The notes beneath the pieces were generated by a model. It saw only the letters and a program-made list of their open reading frames with translations, ran no database searches and was not told where the DNA came from. 64,000 nt of DNA from Streptomyces jumonjinensis (lineage in GTDB: Bacteria; Actinomycetota; Actinomycetes; Streptomycetales; Streptomycetaceae), in assembly GCF_009600885.1 (NCBI RefSeq), contig NZ_VCLA01000156.1, forward strand, positions 133,816-197,815. The letters are read 5' to 3'. The translations under genes and the position numbers were made by a program. Shown here one piece after another: positions 1-10,220 of the stretch; position 1 is the first letter of the stretch; each line of letters starts with the position of its first letter.

Positions 1-1
1 C

Positions 2-3000
2 GCCAACCAGCTCGCCCACTATCTCCGCTCCGTCGTGCAGCTGAAGCCGAACGACCTGGTCGGCCTGGTGCTGGACAAGAGCGAGCTGATGATCACCGCG
101 ATTCTGGCGGTGTGGAAGACCGGGGCGGCCTATGTGCCGATCGACCCGGGCTACCCCGACGACCGCATCGCGTTCATGCTGGAGGACACCTCGGCACGGC
201 TGGTGGTGACGGGCCAGGCCCACAGCGAGCGGCTGCGCGGGCTGCCCGGCGCGGACGTGCTGCCGGTGATGGACATCGAGCTGCTGCCGATGGGCTACCG
301 GTCGACCGAGAACCCGGTCACGGCGGTCACCAGCACCGACCTGGCGTACGCGATCTACACCTCGGGCACCACCGGCAGGCCGAAGGCGGTGCTCGTCGAG
401 CACCGGGGAGTGGTCAACCTCCAGGCATCCCTGGCGAAGCTGTTCACGCTCGACAGGAGCGAGGGCGAAGAGGCCCTGCTGTCGTTCTCCAACTACGTCT
501 TCGACCACTTCGTCGAGCAGATGACCGACGCCCTGCTCAACGGGCAGAAGCTGGTCGTCCTCGACGACACGATGCGCACGGACGCCGAGCGTCTGTACCG
601 GTACATCAACGACGAGAAGGTCACCTACCTCTCCGGAACGCCGTCGGTCCTCTCGCTGTACGACTACTCGACGACGACGTCCCTGACCCGGATCGACGCC
701 ATCGGCGAGGACTTCACCGAGCCGGTGTTCAACAAGATCCGCGGAATGTTCCAGGGCACCATCATCAACGGGTACGGCCCCACCGAGATCTCGATCACCA
801 GCCACAAGCGGCCGTACACGGTCGGCGAGCGCCGTTCGACCAAGAGCATCGGCCACCCGGTCGACAACTACACGGCCTACGTGCTCAACAAGTCGATGCA
901 GCGCGTCCCGGTCGGCGGGATGGGCGAGCTCTACATCGGCGGCGTCGGCGTCACCCGCGGCTACCTCAACCGGGACGATCTGACCACGGACCGATTCGTG
1001 GACAACCCGTTCCAGACCCCCGAGGAGAAGGCATCGGGGCGGAACGCCCGCGTCTACAAGACGGGCGACCTGGTCCGCTGGCTTCCCAATGGCGAGCTGG
1101 AGTGTCTGGGCCGTACCGACCTCCAGGTCAAGATCCGCGGCCAGCGCGTCGAACTCGGCGAGGTCGAGGCGGCCCTGTCCTCCTATCCCGGAGTGACCCG
1201 CTCCCTGGTGATCGCCCGCGAGCACCAGGACGCCGGGCTCACCACGCAGAAGTACCTGGTCGGCTTCTACGTCGGCGACGGCGAGCTCGACGAGCAGGAC
1301 CTGAAGCAGTGGATGCGCCGGAAGCTGCCCGAGGCCGTCGTCCCCTCCCGCGTCCTGCGGATCACCGACATCCCCGTGACCCCCAGCGGAAAACTCGACG
1401 TCAAGCGGCTCCCGGAGACGGACTTCGCGCCGGGCGACAGCGCCGAGTACATCGCGCCGTCCAACGACGTCGAAGCCAAGCTGTGCGGCATCTGGTCCAC
1501 CGTGCTCGGCGTCCCCCCGGAGCGCGTCGGCGTACAGGACGACTTCTTCGCACTCGGCGGCGACAGCCTCCGCGCGATGGTGCTCGCCCAGGCCATCACC
1601 ACCGGCTTCGGCCGCGGCCTCGGCGTCGCCACCGTGCTCCAGCACACGACCCTCGGGGCCCAGGCGAAGCACATCCGGGAATCGGCCGCACAGGCCGACG
1701 ACGAGCACATCGAGCCGGCCGCCGGATACGCCGCCACCGGCGCCGAGCACCCCCCGGTGTCGCTCGCCCAGGAACGCCTGCTCTTCATCGACGAATTCGA
1801 GGGCGGAACCGCCGCCTACAACATCCCCTTCGTCCTCCGGATCGCCACCGGCGACGGCGTGGACCAGGACTCGATCACCCACGCCCTGCGGGCGCTGGTG
1901 CGGCGCCACCCCGCGCTGCGCACCCTGCTCACCACCGACGACGACGGCGTCCGGCGGCAGCGCATCCTGCCCGGGGACGACGCCTCGGCCGCGTTCGGCG
2001 TCCCCGTGCACACGGCCGGCGGCGTCGCCGAGCTGGACGAGAAGCTCGTCGAGCACTCCGGATATGTGTTCCGTCTCCACGAGGAGCTCCCCGTCCAGGC
2101 GGACCTGTTCGAGCTCGCCACGGGGCCCGGCAGCCTGTATCTGAGCATCGTGCTCCACCACAGCTGCTTCGACGGCTGGTCCTGGAGCGGCTTCCGCGAG
2201 GAGCTGGCCGCCCTGCTCCACGGGGTGCCCGAGACCGAGCTCGGCACGGTCCACGGAACCTACGCGGACTTCGCCGTATGGCAGCGCCAGTATCTGAGCG
2301 GCCGGCGGCTGTCGGCGCTCACCGACTACTGGACCGACGCGCTGGCCGGGTTCGAGACGGTCAGACTGCCGCTGGACCGCCCGCGCCCGCCCCGGTTCGA
2401 CTACCGCGGCCGGGAGATCGAATTCGACCTCGACGAGCGGACCATGGACGCCCTGAAGGCCCTGGCCCAGTCGGAGCGGGTGAGCCTCTACAGCGTGCTG
2501 CTCGGCGCGTGGAACCTCATGCTCCACCAGTACACCGGCCAGCGCGACTTCGTGGTGGGAACCCCCTCCGCCAACCGGGGGCGCCCGGAGTTCGACCGTA
2601 CGGTCGGATTCTTCGCGAACCTGCTCGCGCTGCGCACCCGCATCGACGCGGAGGCGACGCTGACGGAGTACGTCCGCTCGGTCGGCGCGGACGTCGTGGC
2701 GGCACAGGTCCACGGCGAGCTGCCGTTCGAACAGCTCGTCAAGGAGCTCCAGCCGGAGAAGGACCCGAGCCGCCACCCCGTCCTCCAGATCAACTTCACC
2801 CTCCAGAACGTCACGGACCGCGCCCACGGCACAGCCCCGTCGGAGCAGCGGCCGGCGCTGATCGACTACAAGCCGGACGGCGGCGGCTGGACGGCCACCA
2901 AGTTCGATCTGTCGGCCACCATCACCGACACCCCGGACGGGCTGACGGGCAATCTGACCTACGCCGCGTCCCTCTTCGACGACGAGAGCGCCGAAGGGTT

Positions 3001-6000
3001 CATCGCCACGTTCCAGCACATCCTCGGGGAGTTCGCCCGGCTCGCCCCCGCCGGGGGCCGGGCCAGGCTCGCGGACGTCACCGGCCTGACCGAAGCGGAA
3101 CGGGCGGCGCTGCTGGCCGGCGCCGGGACCGCGGCCCCCACCGCCCCGTCCCGGACGCTGCCCGCGGTGTTCGAGGAGCAGGCGGCGGCCTGGCCGGACG
3201 AGATCGCGGTGGTGTACCGCGACACCCGGCTGACCTACCGCGAGCTCAACGAGCGGGCCAACCGGCTGGCGCACCATCTCCGCTCCGTCGTGCAGCTGAA
3301 GCCCGGCGACCTGGTCGGCCTGGTGCTGGACAAGAGCGAGCTGATGATCATCGCGATTCTGGCGGTGTGGAAGGCCGGGGCGGCGTATCTGCCGATCGAC
3401 CCGGGCTACCCCGACGACCGGGTCGCCTTCATGCTGGAGGACACCCGGGCGCGGCTGGCGGTGACCGACCGGGCCCACGGCGCATGGCTGCGCGGGCTGC
3501 CCGGCGCGGCGGAGCTCCCGGTGGTGGACATCGACACGGCGCCGCTGGACCACGGGCCGGCCCAGAACCCGGTCACCGCGGCCACGAGCACCGATCTCGC
3601 CTACGCGATCTACACCTCGGGCACCACCGGCAAGCCCAAGGCGGTGCTCGTCCCGCACCGTGCGGTCGACAGCTTCCGGGAGCAGCTGGCCGGACGCTAC
3701 TTCGCAGCGCCCGACGCCGGACGCCAGGGCGTCCTGTTCCTGGCCAACTACGTCTTCGACTTCTCCGTGGAGCAGCTGGCGCTGTCGGTCCTGGGCGGCC
3801 ACACCCTCATCGTCCCGCCGCCCTCGCTCGTCCACGACGACGGTTTCTACGACTACGCCAACCGCGCGGGACTGACCTATGTGAGCGGTACGCCGACCCA
3901 GATCCAGCAGTTCGACCTCGCGCGGCTGACGGGACTGAGCACGGTGCTCGTCGCCGGAGAGGCGTTCCACGAGCACCACTTCGAGAAGATCCGGAGCGAG
4001 TACACCGGACCGATCGTCAACGCCTACGGCACCACGGAGACCGCCGTCTACAACACGGGCCGGCGTTTCGAGCCCGGCGAGCCGTACCGGAACACCATCG
4101 GAGCGGCCCTCGGCAACACCCGGCTCTATGTGCTCGGCGACTCGATGAACCTGGTCCCCCCGGGAGCGGTCGGCGAACTCTACGTCGCCGGCGAATGCGT
4201 CACCGACGGATATCTCAACAGGCCGGAGCTCACGGACGAGCGCTTCCTGCCGAACCCGTTCCGGACCGAGGCCGAGCACCGCGACGGCCGCTGCGCGGTC
4301 CTCTACCGGACCGGCGACCTGGTCCAGCGGAACCGGAACAGCGATATCCAGTACGTGGGACGCAACGACGCACAGGTCAAGGTCAACGGCCTCCGCATCG
4401 AACCCGGCGAAGTGGAAGCGGTCCTCGCCGACTGCCCGGGGGTACGGGAGTGCGCCGTCGTCGCCGCGGCGGACGAGCGCACGCCCGACAGCAGGCTGCT
4501 CGTCGGCTACTACGTGGCGGACGCCGGCGCGACCGTCGACGAGGACGGGATCTTCGCCGCCCTGCGGGCGAAGCTGATGCCCAGCATGGTCCCCTCGCTG
4601 CTGGTCCGGCTCGACCGGCCGCTGCCGATGACCGTCAACGGAAAACTCGACGCCAAGGCCCTGCCGAAGGCGGCCCTCTCCGCGAAGCGGGAGACCTACA
4701 CCGCCCCGCGCAACCGCACCGAGGCCCGGCTCTGCCAGCTGTGGAGCGCCCGGCTGCCGGGCGGCACGGTGGGCATCGACGACGACTTCTTCCGGTCCGG
4801 CGGCGACAGCATCAGCGCCCTGCATCTGGCGAGCCAGGTGCAGCGGGAGGTCAAGCGGAAGGTCAGCGTCAAGGACGTCTTCGACTTCCCCACCGTCCGG
4901 CTGCTGGCCGACAACGTACTGGCCGCCCCGGCCGCCCCCGCCGGGGCCGAGGGCGACGGAACCGAGGCCCCCGAGCAGGGCCGGCTGAGCGGCGACTGCC
5001 CGCTGCTCCCCGTCCAGGAGTGGTTCTTCGCCAAGCCGCTCGCGGACCGCGGCTGGTGGAACCAGAACTTCGCCGTCAGGACCCCGCAGCTCGATGTGAC
5101 GAGGCTGCGTCAGGCCCTGGCGGAGCTGATCGACCACCATGACGCGTTCCGGCTGCGCTACACCACCGGGTCCGGCGACGACGGCCACCGGATCACCCAG
5201 ACCTACGACGAGGGCCGCCAGGACGTCGTCCTGCGCGAACTCAACGTCAGCGGTCTGCGGGAGGAGGACATCAGCCGGCGGCTCGCCGACTGGCAGAGCG
5301 GCTTCGACCTGGAGCGCGGCCCGGTCCACTGCGTGGCGTATCTCCACGGCTTCGAGGACGGGACCGCCCGGGTCTGGTTTGCCCTGCACCATCTGATCGT
5401 CGACACCGTCAGCTGGCACATCCTCGCCCAGGATCTGGAGATCCTGTACCACGGCGGGCAGCTGGAGGAGAAGACGAGCAGCTACCGCCAGTGGGCCCAG
5501 GCGCTGAGCCGCTATGTCCCCAGCGAGGACGAGCGGCGGCTCTGGGCGGAGACCGCCCAGAGCATGGCGTCGACGGCGCCGGCCGCGCTGTCGCCGGCTT
5601 CGAGCGGCGCGGCGACGCACCGCGAGGAGTTCGCCCTGAACCCGTCGGACACCCAGACCCTGCTCACCGAGAGCCACCGGGCGTACGACACCACCATGAA
5701 CGACCTGCTGCTGACGGCGACCGGATACGCGCTGCGGTCGATCACCGGGCTGGCGACGAACCATGTCACGGTCGAAGGCCATGGCCGGGAGCTCTTCGAC
5801 GGGGCCCCCGACGTCCGGGACACGGTCGGATGGTTCACGACGATGCATCCGCGGGCCGTCGAGGCGGACCCCGACGATCTCGGGCGCAGCATTCTCGGGA
5901 CGCGGGAGGCCGCCCGCCGGGTACCGCACCACGGTGTCGGATACGGCGCCCTCTTCGGCCGGTACGGCGGCGAGCGCGCGCCGCTGCCGCTGGTCAGCTT

Positions 6001-7018
6001 CAACTATCTCGGGCGGATCTCCGACGAGGGGGAGGGGACGCCGGACCTCCCGGTGGGCTGGCAGCTCGACTCGGCGATGTCGGGCAGCGACATCTCGGAC
6101 CGCAACCGGGGAGCCGACCAGTTCAGCGTCGATGTGACGATGAGGTGCACCGGCGGCCGGCTCGTCACCGTGGTCGACAGCCGGCTGGACCGGGCCGTCA
6201 CCCAGCGGTTCACGAGCGAGCTGAAGGTGTGGCTGGAGCGGCTGACGGCCCATACGTCGGCCGTGGCGAGCAGCGGGAGCGAGCGGGAGCAGGCGGGGCC
6301 GGCGGAGGCGCCCGCGGGCGTCTTCGATCCGTACATCCTCGTCAACGAGGAGAGCGCGGAGCGCACCCTCTTCGTCTTCCCGCCCGGCGAGGGCGGCGCC
6401 GAGAGCTATCTGAGCAATATCGCGCAGCGGCTGCCCGGCTACCGGCTCGTGCTGTTCAACAATGTGCATCTGCACTCCCCGATGGAGTCGTTCGAGGAGC
6501 TGGCCCGGTTCTATCTGGGGCACATCCGCAGCCTTCAGCCCGCCGGCCCGTACAGCTTCCTCGGCTGGAGCTTCGGCGGAGTCCTCTCGCTGGAGGTGTC
6601 GCTTCAGCTGGCGCGCGCGGGCGAGAAGATCGACAACCTGTTCCTCATCGACCCCTACTTCGACGCGCGGAATTCATCGGCCCGGATCGGGCTTCCCGGC
6701 GTCGAGGACATCCTCGATCCGATCAACTACCACTACACGCCGGACCAGGAGGATCTGGAGCGGCTCAGGGCTGGACTCGGCCGGCTGATGATGTTCAAGG
6801 CGGGCGAGCCGAACGAGATCGTCCGCGACGAGCAGCAGGCCCGGCTGTTCGAGTTCTATCTGCGGTCGCCCTACAACGGCCTGGACTCGCTCCTGCCGGC
6901 CGAGTCGATCGAGATCCACCAGCTGAGTGGTGAGACCCACCATTCATGGGTACGGAACGAGCGCCTGGTCACCGGCATATGCGAACGCGTCTCCGCGTCG
7001 CTGTCGGAAACCCGGTGA
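2..7018 (+). CDS. pcbAB: ACV synthetase, 3' part (NRPS modules 2 and 3, epimerase, thioesterase)
   Basis: This is the C-terminal ~2,340 residues of delta-(L-alpha-aminoadipyl)-L-cysteinyl-D-valine synthetase, which makes the tripeptide precursor of all penicillins and cephalosporins. The open frame runs off the left edge, so module 1 (aminoadipate) and the start are missing. Counting from the first in-frame Met at base 35: an adenylation domain with SGTTGRPK near residue 110 and pocket residues D-H-E-S (as in Cys-activating ACVS domains); carrier GGDS near 511; condensation motif HHSCFDG near 707; a second adenylation domain with SGTTGKPK near 1194 and pocket D-F-E-S (Val); carrier GGDS near 1588; epimerase HHLIVDTVSW near 1784; type I thioesterase GWSFGG near 2176 with a C-terminal His. 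Stop at 7016-7018; pcbC starts 153 bp on. The domain order is the standard ACVS order. Confidence 0.97.
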   Translation, partial: ANQLAHYLRSVVQLKPNDLVGLVLDKSELMITAILAVWKTGAAYVPIDPGYPDDRIAFMLEDTSARLVVTGQAHSERLRGLPGADVLPVMDIELLPMGYRSTENPVTAVTSTDLAYAIYTSGTTGRPKAVLVEHRGVVNLQASLAKLFTLDRSEGEEALLSFSNYVFDHFVEQMTDALLNGQKLVVLDDTMRTDAERLYRYINDEKVTYLSGTPSVLSLYDYSTTTSLTRIDAIGEDFTEPVFNKIRGMFQGTIINGYGPTEISITSHKRPYTVGERRSTKSIGHPVDNYTAYVLNKSMQRVPVGGMGELYIGGVGVTRGYLNRDDLTTDRFVDNPFQTPEEKASGRNARVYKTGDLVRWLPNGELECLGRTDLQVKIRGQRVELGEVEAALSSYPGVTRSLVIAREHQDAGLTTQKYLVGFYVGDGELDEQDLKQWMRRKLPEAVVPSRVLRITDIPVTPSGKLDVKRLPETDFAPGDSAEYIAPSNDVEAKLCGIWSTVLGVPPERVGVQDDFFALGGDSLRAMVLAQAITTGFGRGLGVATVLQHTTLGAQAKHIRESAAQADDEHIEPAAGYAATGAEHPPVSLAQERLLFIDEFEGGTAAYNIPFVLRIATGDGVDQDSITHALRALVRRHPALRTLLTTDDDGVRRQRILPGDDASAAFGVPVHTAGGVAELDEKLVEHSGYVFRLHEELPVQADLFELATGPGSLYLSIVLHHSCFDGWSWSGFREELAALLHGVPETELGTVHGTYADFAVWQRQYLSGRRLSALTDYWTDALAGFETVRLPLDRPRPPRFDYRGREIEFDLDERTMDALKALAQSERVSLYSVLLGAWNLMLHQYTGQRDFVVGTPSANRGRPEFDRTVGFFANLLALRTRIDAEATLTEYVRSVGADVVAAQVHGELPFEQLVKELQPEKDPSRHPVLQINFTLQNVTDRAHGTAPSEQRPALIDYKPDGGGWTATKFDLSATITDTPDGLTGNLTYAASLFDDESAEGFIATFQHILGEFARLAPAGGRARLADVTGLTEAERAALLAGAGTAAPTAPSRTLPAVFEEQAAAWPDEIAVVYRDTRLTYRELNERANRLAHHLRSVVQLKPGDLVGLVLDKSELMIIAILAVWKAGAAYLPIDPGYPDDRVAFMLEDTRARLAVTDRAHGAWLRGLPGAAELPVVDIDTAPLDHGPAQNPVTAATSTDLAYAIYTSGTTGKPKAVLVPHRAVDSFREQLAGRYFAAPDAGRQGVLFLANYVFDFSVEQLALSVLGGHTLIVPPPSLVHDDGFYDYANRAGLTYVSGTPTQIQQFDLARLTGLSTVLVAGEAFHEHHFEKIRSEYTGPIVNAYGTTETAVYNTGRRFEPGEPYRNTIGAALGNTRLYVLGDSMNLVPPGAVGELYVAGECVTDGYLNRPELTDERFLPNPFRTEAEHRDGRCAVLYRTGDLVQRNRNSDIQYVGRNDAQVKVNGLRIEPGEVEAVLADCPGVRECAVVAAADERTPDSRLLVGYYVADAGATVDEDGIFAALRAKLMPSMVPSLLVRLDRPLPMTVNGKLDAKALPKAALSAKRETYTAPRNRTEARLCQLWSARLPGGTVGIDDDFFRSGGDSISALHLASQVQREVKRKVSVKDVFDFPTVRLLADNVLAAPAAPAGAEGDGTEAPEQGRLSGDCPLLPVQEWFFAKPLADRGWWNQNFAVRTPQLDVTRLRQALAELIDHHDAFRLRYTTGSGDDGHRITQTYDEGRQDVVLRELNVSGLREEDISRRLADWQSGFDLERGPVHCVAYLHGFEDGTARVWFALHHLIVDTVSWHILAQDLEILYHGGQLEEKTSSYRQWAQALSRYVPSEDERRLWAETAQSMASTAPAALSPASSGAATHREEFALNPSDTQTLLTESHRAYDTTMNDLLLTATGYALRSITGLATNHVTVEGHGRELFDGAPDVRDTVGWFTTMHPRAVEADPDDLGRSILGTREAARRVPHHGVGYGALFGRYGGERAPLPLVSFNYLGRISDEGEGTPDLPVGWQLDSAMSGSDISDRNRGADQFSVDVTMRCTGGRLVTVVDSRLDRAVTQRFTSELKVWLERLTAHTSAVASSGSEREQAGPAEAPAGVFDPYILVNEESAERTLFVFPPGEGGAESYLSNIAQRLPGYRLVLFNNVHLHSPMESFEELARFYLGHIRSLQPAGPYSFLGWSFGGVLSLEVSLQLARAGEKIDNLFLIDPYFDARNSSARIGLPGVEDILDPINYHYTPDQEDLERLRAGLGRLMMFKAGEPNEIVRDEQQARLFEFYLRSPYNGLDSLLPAESIEIHQLSGETHHSWVRNERLVTGICERVSASLSETR

Positions 7019-7171
7019 AGTGAACAGACGGATGGCGGAGCCGGCGTCGGCCGGCTCCGCCCGCGTCCAGCAGATAGCGGTCGCGCGCTCGTACGGCGCG
7101 ACCGCCCGGGAGGGCGTGCCGCGCGCCCTGCCCAGTCACCAGCGCCAGGTGCGGAGTACACGGAGGTTTGC

Positions 7172-8161
7172 ATGCCCATTCTGATGCCGTCGGCGGAAGT
7201 TCCGACCATCGACATCTCGCCGCTGTCCGGAGACGACGCGAAGGCGAAGCAGCGGGTCGCGCAGGAGATCAACAAGGCTGCCCGCGGGTCCGGCTTCTTC
7301 TACGCGTCGAACCACGGTGTGGACGTACAGCTGCTCCAGGACGTGGTGAACGAGTTCCACCGGAACATGAGCGACCAGGAGAAGCACGACCTGGCGATCA
7401 ACGCGTACAACAAGGACAACCCGCATGTGCGCAACGGCTACTACAAGGCGATCAAGGGGAAGAAGGCCGTCGAGTCCTTCTGCTACCTGAACCCGTCGTT
7501 CTCCGACGACCACCCGATGATCAAATCCGAGACCCCGATGCACGAGGTGAACCTCTGGCCGGACGAGGAGAAGCACCCGCGGTTCCGGCCCTTCTGCGAG
7601 GACTACTACCGGCAGCTGCTCCGGCTTTCCACGGTGATCATGCGGGGGTACGCGCTGGCGCTGGGCCGGCGCGAGGACTTCTTCGACGAGGCGCTCGCCG
7701 AGGCCGACACGCTGTCCTCCGTGTCGCTGATCCGCTACCCCTATCTGGAGGAGTATCCGCCGGTCAAGACGGGCGCGGACGGTACCAAGCTGAGCTTCGA
7801 GGACCATCTGGACGTCTCGATGATCACCGTGCTGTACCAGACCGAGGTGCAGAACCTCCAGGTCGAGACGGTCGACGGCTGGCAGGACATACCGAGGTCC
7901 GACGAGGACTTCCTGGTGAACTGCGGTACGTACATGGGCCACATCACCCACGACTACTTCCCGGCCCCGAACCACCGGGTGAAGTTCATCAACGCGGAGC
8001 GGCTGTCGCTGCCGTTCTTCCTCAACGCCGGGCACAACAGCGTCATCGAGCCGTTCGTGCCGGAAGGCGCGGCCGGGACGGTGAAGAACCCGACGACGTC
8101 GTACGGGGAGTACCTTCAGCACGGCCTCCGTGCGCTGATCGTCAAGAACGGCCAGACCTGA
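7172..8161 (+). CDS. pcbC: isopenicillin N synthase
   Basis: A non-haem Fe(II) oxidase of 329 residues that closes ACV into isopenicillin N by a four-electron oxidation using one O2. The length equals that of other streptomycete IPNS proteins. The iron ligands are visible as His212-x-Asp214 (in EDHLDVSM) and His268 (in PNHRVKF), followed by the R-x-S substrate-carboxylate motif in ERLSLPFF. A GGAGG ribosome site at 7162-7166 sets the ATG at 7172. It follows pcbAB and is probably co-transcribed. Transcription should stop at the hairpin at 8198-8232, facing cmcH. From memory the sequence is nearly or fully identical to S. jumonjinensis IPNS, which is the main basis for the species guess. Confidence 0.98.
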   Translation: MPILMPSAEVPTIDISPLSGDDAKAKQRVAQEINKAARGSGFFYASNHGVDVQLLQDVVNEFHRNMSDQEKHDLAINAYNKDNPHVRNGYYKAIKGKKAVESFCYLNPSFSDDHPMIKSETPMHEVNLWPDEEKHPRFRPFCEDYYRQLLRLSTVIMRGYALALGRREDFFDEALAEADTLSSVSLIRYPYLEEYPPVKTGADGTKLSFEDHLDVSMITVLYQTEVQNLQVETVDGWQDIPRSDEDFLVNCGTYMGHITHDYFPAPNHRVKFINAERLSLPFFLNAGHNSVIEPFVPEGAAGTVKNPTTSYGEYLQHGLRALIVKNGQT

Positions 8162-8197
8162 GCCGTCGAAGGGCCCGCTGAGGGCCGGTGAGACCGA

Positions 8198-8232
8198 TGA
8201 TGTGGTGGACGGAGTCTCCGTCCACCACATCA
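8198..8232. terminator. bidirectional hairpin between pcbC and cmcH
   Basis: A perfect 17-bp inverted repeat (arm TGATGTGGTGGACGGAG) with a single central base lies 37 bp after the pcbC stop and 160 bp beyond the cmcH stop. There is no T-run, as is common in Streptomyces. It sits where two convergent operons meet, so it probably ends transcription from both sides. Confidence 0.75.
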
Positions 8233-8391
8233 GTCGTTTCCGGGGCGCCGCGGAGGTCCCGGCGAGAAGCGGAGAGCGGGACGCGCACGCCTGCCGCTGG
8301 GCATGCCGAGGGCAGCGGGCATGCCGAAGGCGGCGGCCCACCAGCTCGGCCGCCGCCCTGTCGCGCCTAGGTCGTGTCTAGGAGACCGTGA

Positions 8392-9957
8392 CTAGGAACC
8401 CTCGACGCGCTGGTACCAGGTGTCGCCCACGACCATGTCCCGGATTCCCCGCGATTCGCAGTAGAACGCGAGATCGGACGTACGGTTGATGAAACCGTCC
8501 CCGTTGAAATTCAGCGACGTGTTGCACAGCACGCCGTATCCGCGCTTGGCGGCGAACGCCGTCAGCAGCCGGTGCAGCCGGGGGTTGCCCGAGTCCCGTA
8601 CGGTCTGGACGCGGGCCGAGCCGTCGACGTGCGTCACGGCGTGCAGACCGCTGTTCTCCCGTACATGACGGAAGTACAGCATGTGCGGATCCTCGAAGTC
8701 CTGGTGGAAGACGGCTCCGAGGTCCTCGACCCGGGCGACGGGCGCGATGGGCCGGTAGTCCTCGCGCTGCTTGATGGTGTTGAGCCGGTCGCGGGTGTCC
8801 AGGGCGAACGGATCGGCCAGCAGCGACCGGTTGCCCAGGGCGCGCGGCCCGATCTCCCAGCGGCCCTGCACCCAGGCGACGACCCGGCCGGCGGCCAGGG
8901 CCGTGGCCAGGGCGTCGTCGTCGAGCGGCATGGAGCGCCAGCGGGCGGCGTCGGGCTGGGCGTCGGTGACGAAGTCGAGTCCGCTGTACACGTTCCAGTC
9001 GATGTGGGGATCGCCCGTGAACGTCGAGAGCGCGTCGATGGCGGTGCCCAGCGCCGAACCGGAGTCGTTGGTACAGGGAGCGACGAAGACCGAGGAGAAG
9101 TGACCGAGGTCGGCCCACTGGCTGTTCCAGTCGCAGTTCAGCCCGCAGCCGCCGGAGATGTACAGCGGGCTGCCCTCGGGGGTGTGCTCGCGCGCGGCCT
9201 GGGCGAACGTCTCGAAGAGGCGCTCGGTCAGCAGCGCGGCGGCGTTCTTGCACTCGATCGACTCGACGCCCGCGTTGAACAGGACCGAGTCCCGGTACTC
9301 GGCCTTGGGCGCCGGGTACATGGAGTCCTGCTTCAGTATCCGCTCGACGACATCCCTGATGTCGGGGCTCGCGTCCGCCGAGTTGCCGAACGCCGCCAGG
9401 GCCATCAGCTTGCCGGCGTCGTTCAGGCGCGGCTTCGCCCCGGTCTCGGCGAAGGTCGGGTCGGCGAGCCCGAAGAGGAAGGCGTAGCGCGCACCGGGCT
9501 CCGAGAGAACCGGGACCTTGCGGATGATCCGGTTCTGGGAGTCGACGAGATAGAAGGCGCCGACGTCGCCCTCCCAGACGAGGACCGTCCGCACGGGTGC
9601 GGCGTCCCTCGGAGCCATTCCGAGCGCCATGTAGATATGCGACCGCTCATGCGTCGAGCTGAAGAACTTGACCTCTTTGCCGAAGAAGCGGGAGGTGGTG
9701 ACGGTGGGCTCCTGGATGCCCTCGTACCCCGCACCGGTGTACGAGATGCCCCGGGGGCGCAGGTCGCTCCAGCCGCCGAGCGCCACCACGTCCGGAATGG
9801 CGTCCAGCCGCTCGGCGATATCGAGGATGGTCGTCGGCAGCAAGGGCGTGTACCGGGGGCGTGAGTCCTTCTCCGACTCAAGCGAGTAGAGCAGCTGACG
9901 ATTGTCGATCGCGGCGACGGCGCCGTCGTGACCCGGCTTCAATGCAACGACGAGCAT
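8392..9957 (-). CDS. cmcH: 3'-hydroxymethylcephem O-carbamoyltransferase
   Basis: A 521-residue member of the NodU/CmcH carbamoyltransferase family. It transfers the carbamoyl group of carbamoyl phosphate to the 3'-hydroxymethyl of deacetylcephalosporin C-type cephems, a late step to cephamycin C. The N-terminal ASKHA-like fold begins directly with an ALKPGHDGAV motif, and an HERSH motif lies near residue 90. The C-terminal part carries the RxxYRPIAPV and CNTSLNFNG motifs typical of the family. I chose the ATG at 9957, preceded by GGAAGGATAGGA, rather than the longer in-frame start. It is the last gene of the leftward block cmcI-cmcJ-cefF-cmcH, separated from cefF by 263 bp. Confidence 0.95.
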   Translation of the reverse strand: MLVVALKPGHDGAVAAIDNRQLLYSLESEKDSRPRYTPLLPTTILDIAERLDAIPDVVALGGWSDLRPRGISYTGAGYEGIQEPTVTTSRFFGKEVKFFSSTHERSHIYMALGMAPRDAAPVRTVLVWEGDVGAFYLVDSQNRIIRKVPVLSEPGARYAFLFGLADPTFAETGAKPRLNDAGKLMALAAFGNSADASPDIRDVVERILKQDSMYPAPKAEYRDSVLFNAGVESIECKNAAALLTERLFETFAQAAREHTPEGSPLYISGGCGLNCDWNSQWADLGHFSSVFVAPCTNDSGSALGTAIDALSTFTGDPHIDWNVYSGLDFVTDAQPDAARWRSMPLDDDALATALAAGRVVAWVQGRWEIGPRALGNRSLLADPFALDTRDRLNTIKQREDYRPIAPVARVEDLGAVFHQDFEDPHMLYFRHVRENSGLHAVTHVDGSARVQTVRDSGNPRLHRLLTAFAAKRGYGVLCNTSLNFNGDGFINRTSDLAFYCESRGIRDMVVGDTWYQRVEGS

Positions 9958-10220
9958 TCCTATCCTTCCAACGCACTGGACCATCGTCGATGGTCAGGTG
10001 TGATCTGATTCCCTGGCCTGGCTGAGGCGGCGGCAGCGCCTTCGTGCGGGAGGGCTCTCGACGACCGCGCTCCTGGGGTGAGTGACCGCGACGGCGGGCG
10101 AACGGCCGTCCAGCGGCATGAGCCGGACCAGGACCTCGCGGACCCGTTCCGGCTCATGTAGCTCGCGTGTCCCCCGCCTCGGTCACAGCGTCATCAACAC
10201 TGTGTCCCTCGCGGCGGTGC
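9958..10220. other. intergenic spacer cmcH/cefF
   Basis: A 263-bp stretch between the cefF stop and the cmcH start. It could hold a cmcH promoter or leader. I see no convincing hexamer pair, hairpin or small gene; short open frames here lack codon bias. Confidence 0.4.

Noticed and set aside
112-5142. A 1676-codon open frame overlapping the ACV synthetase in another frame
   Set aside because: Arg/Pro/Gly-rich nonsense protein with no domain. It is open only because the true gene is GC-rich at third positions.
8270-8360. A second terminator in the pcbC/cmcH spacer
   Set aside because: There are near-repeats (GGGCATGCCG twice) but they are direct, and no stem as strong as the one at 8198 forms.
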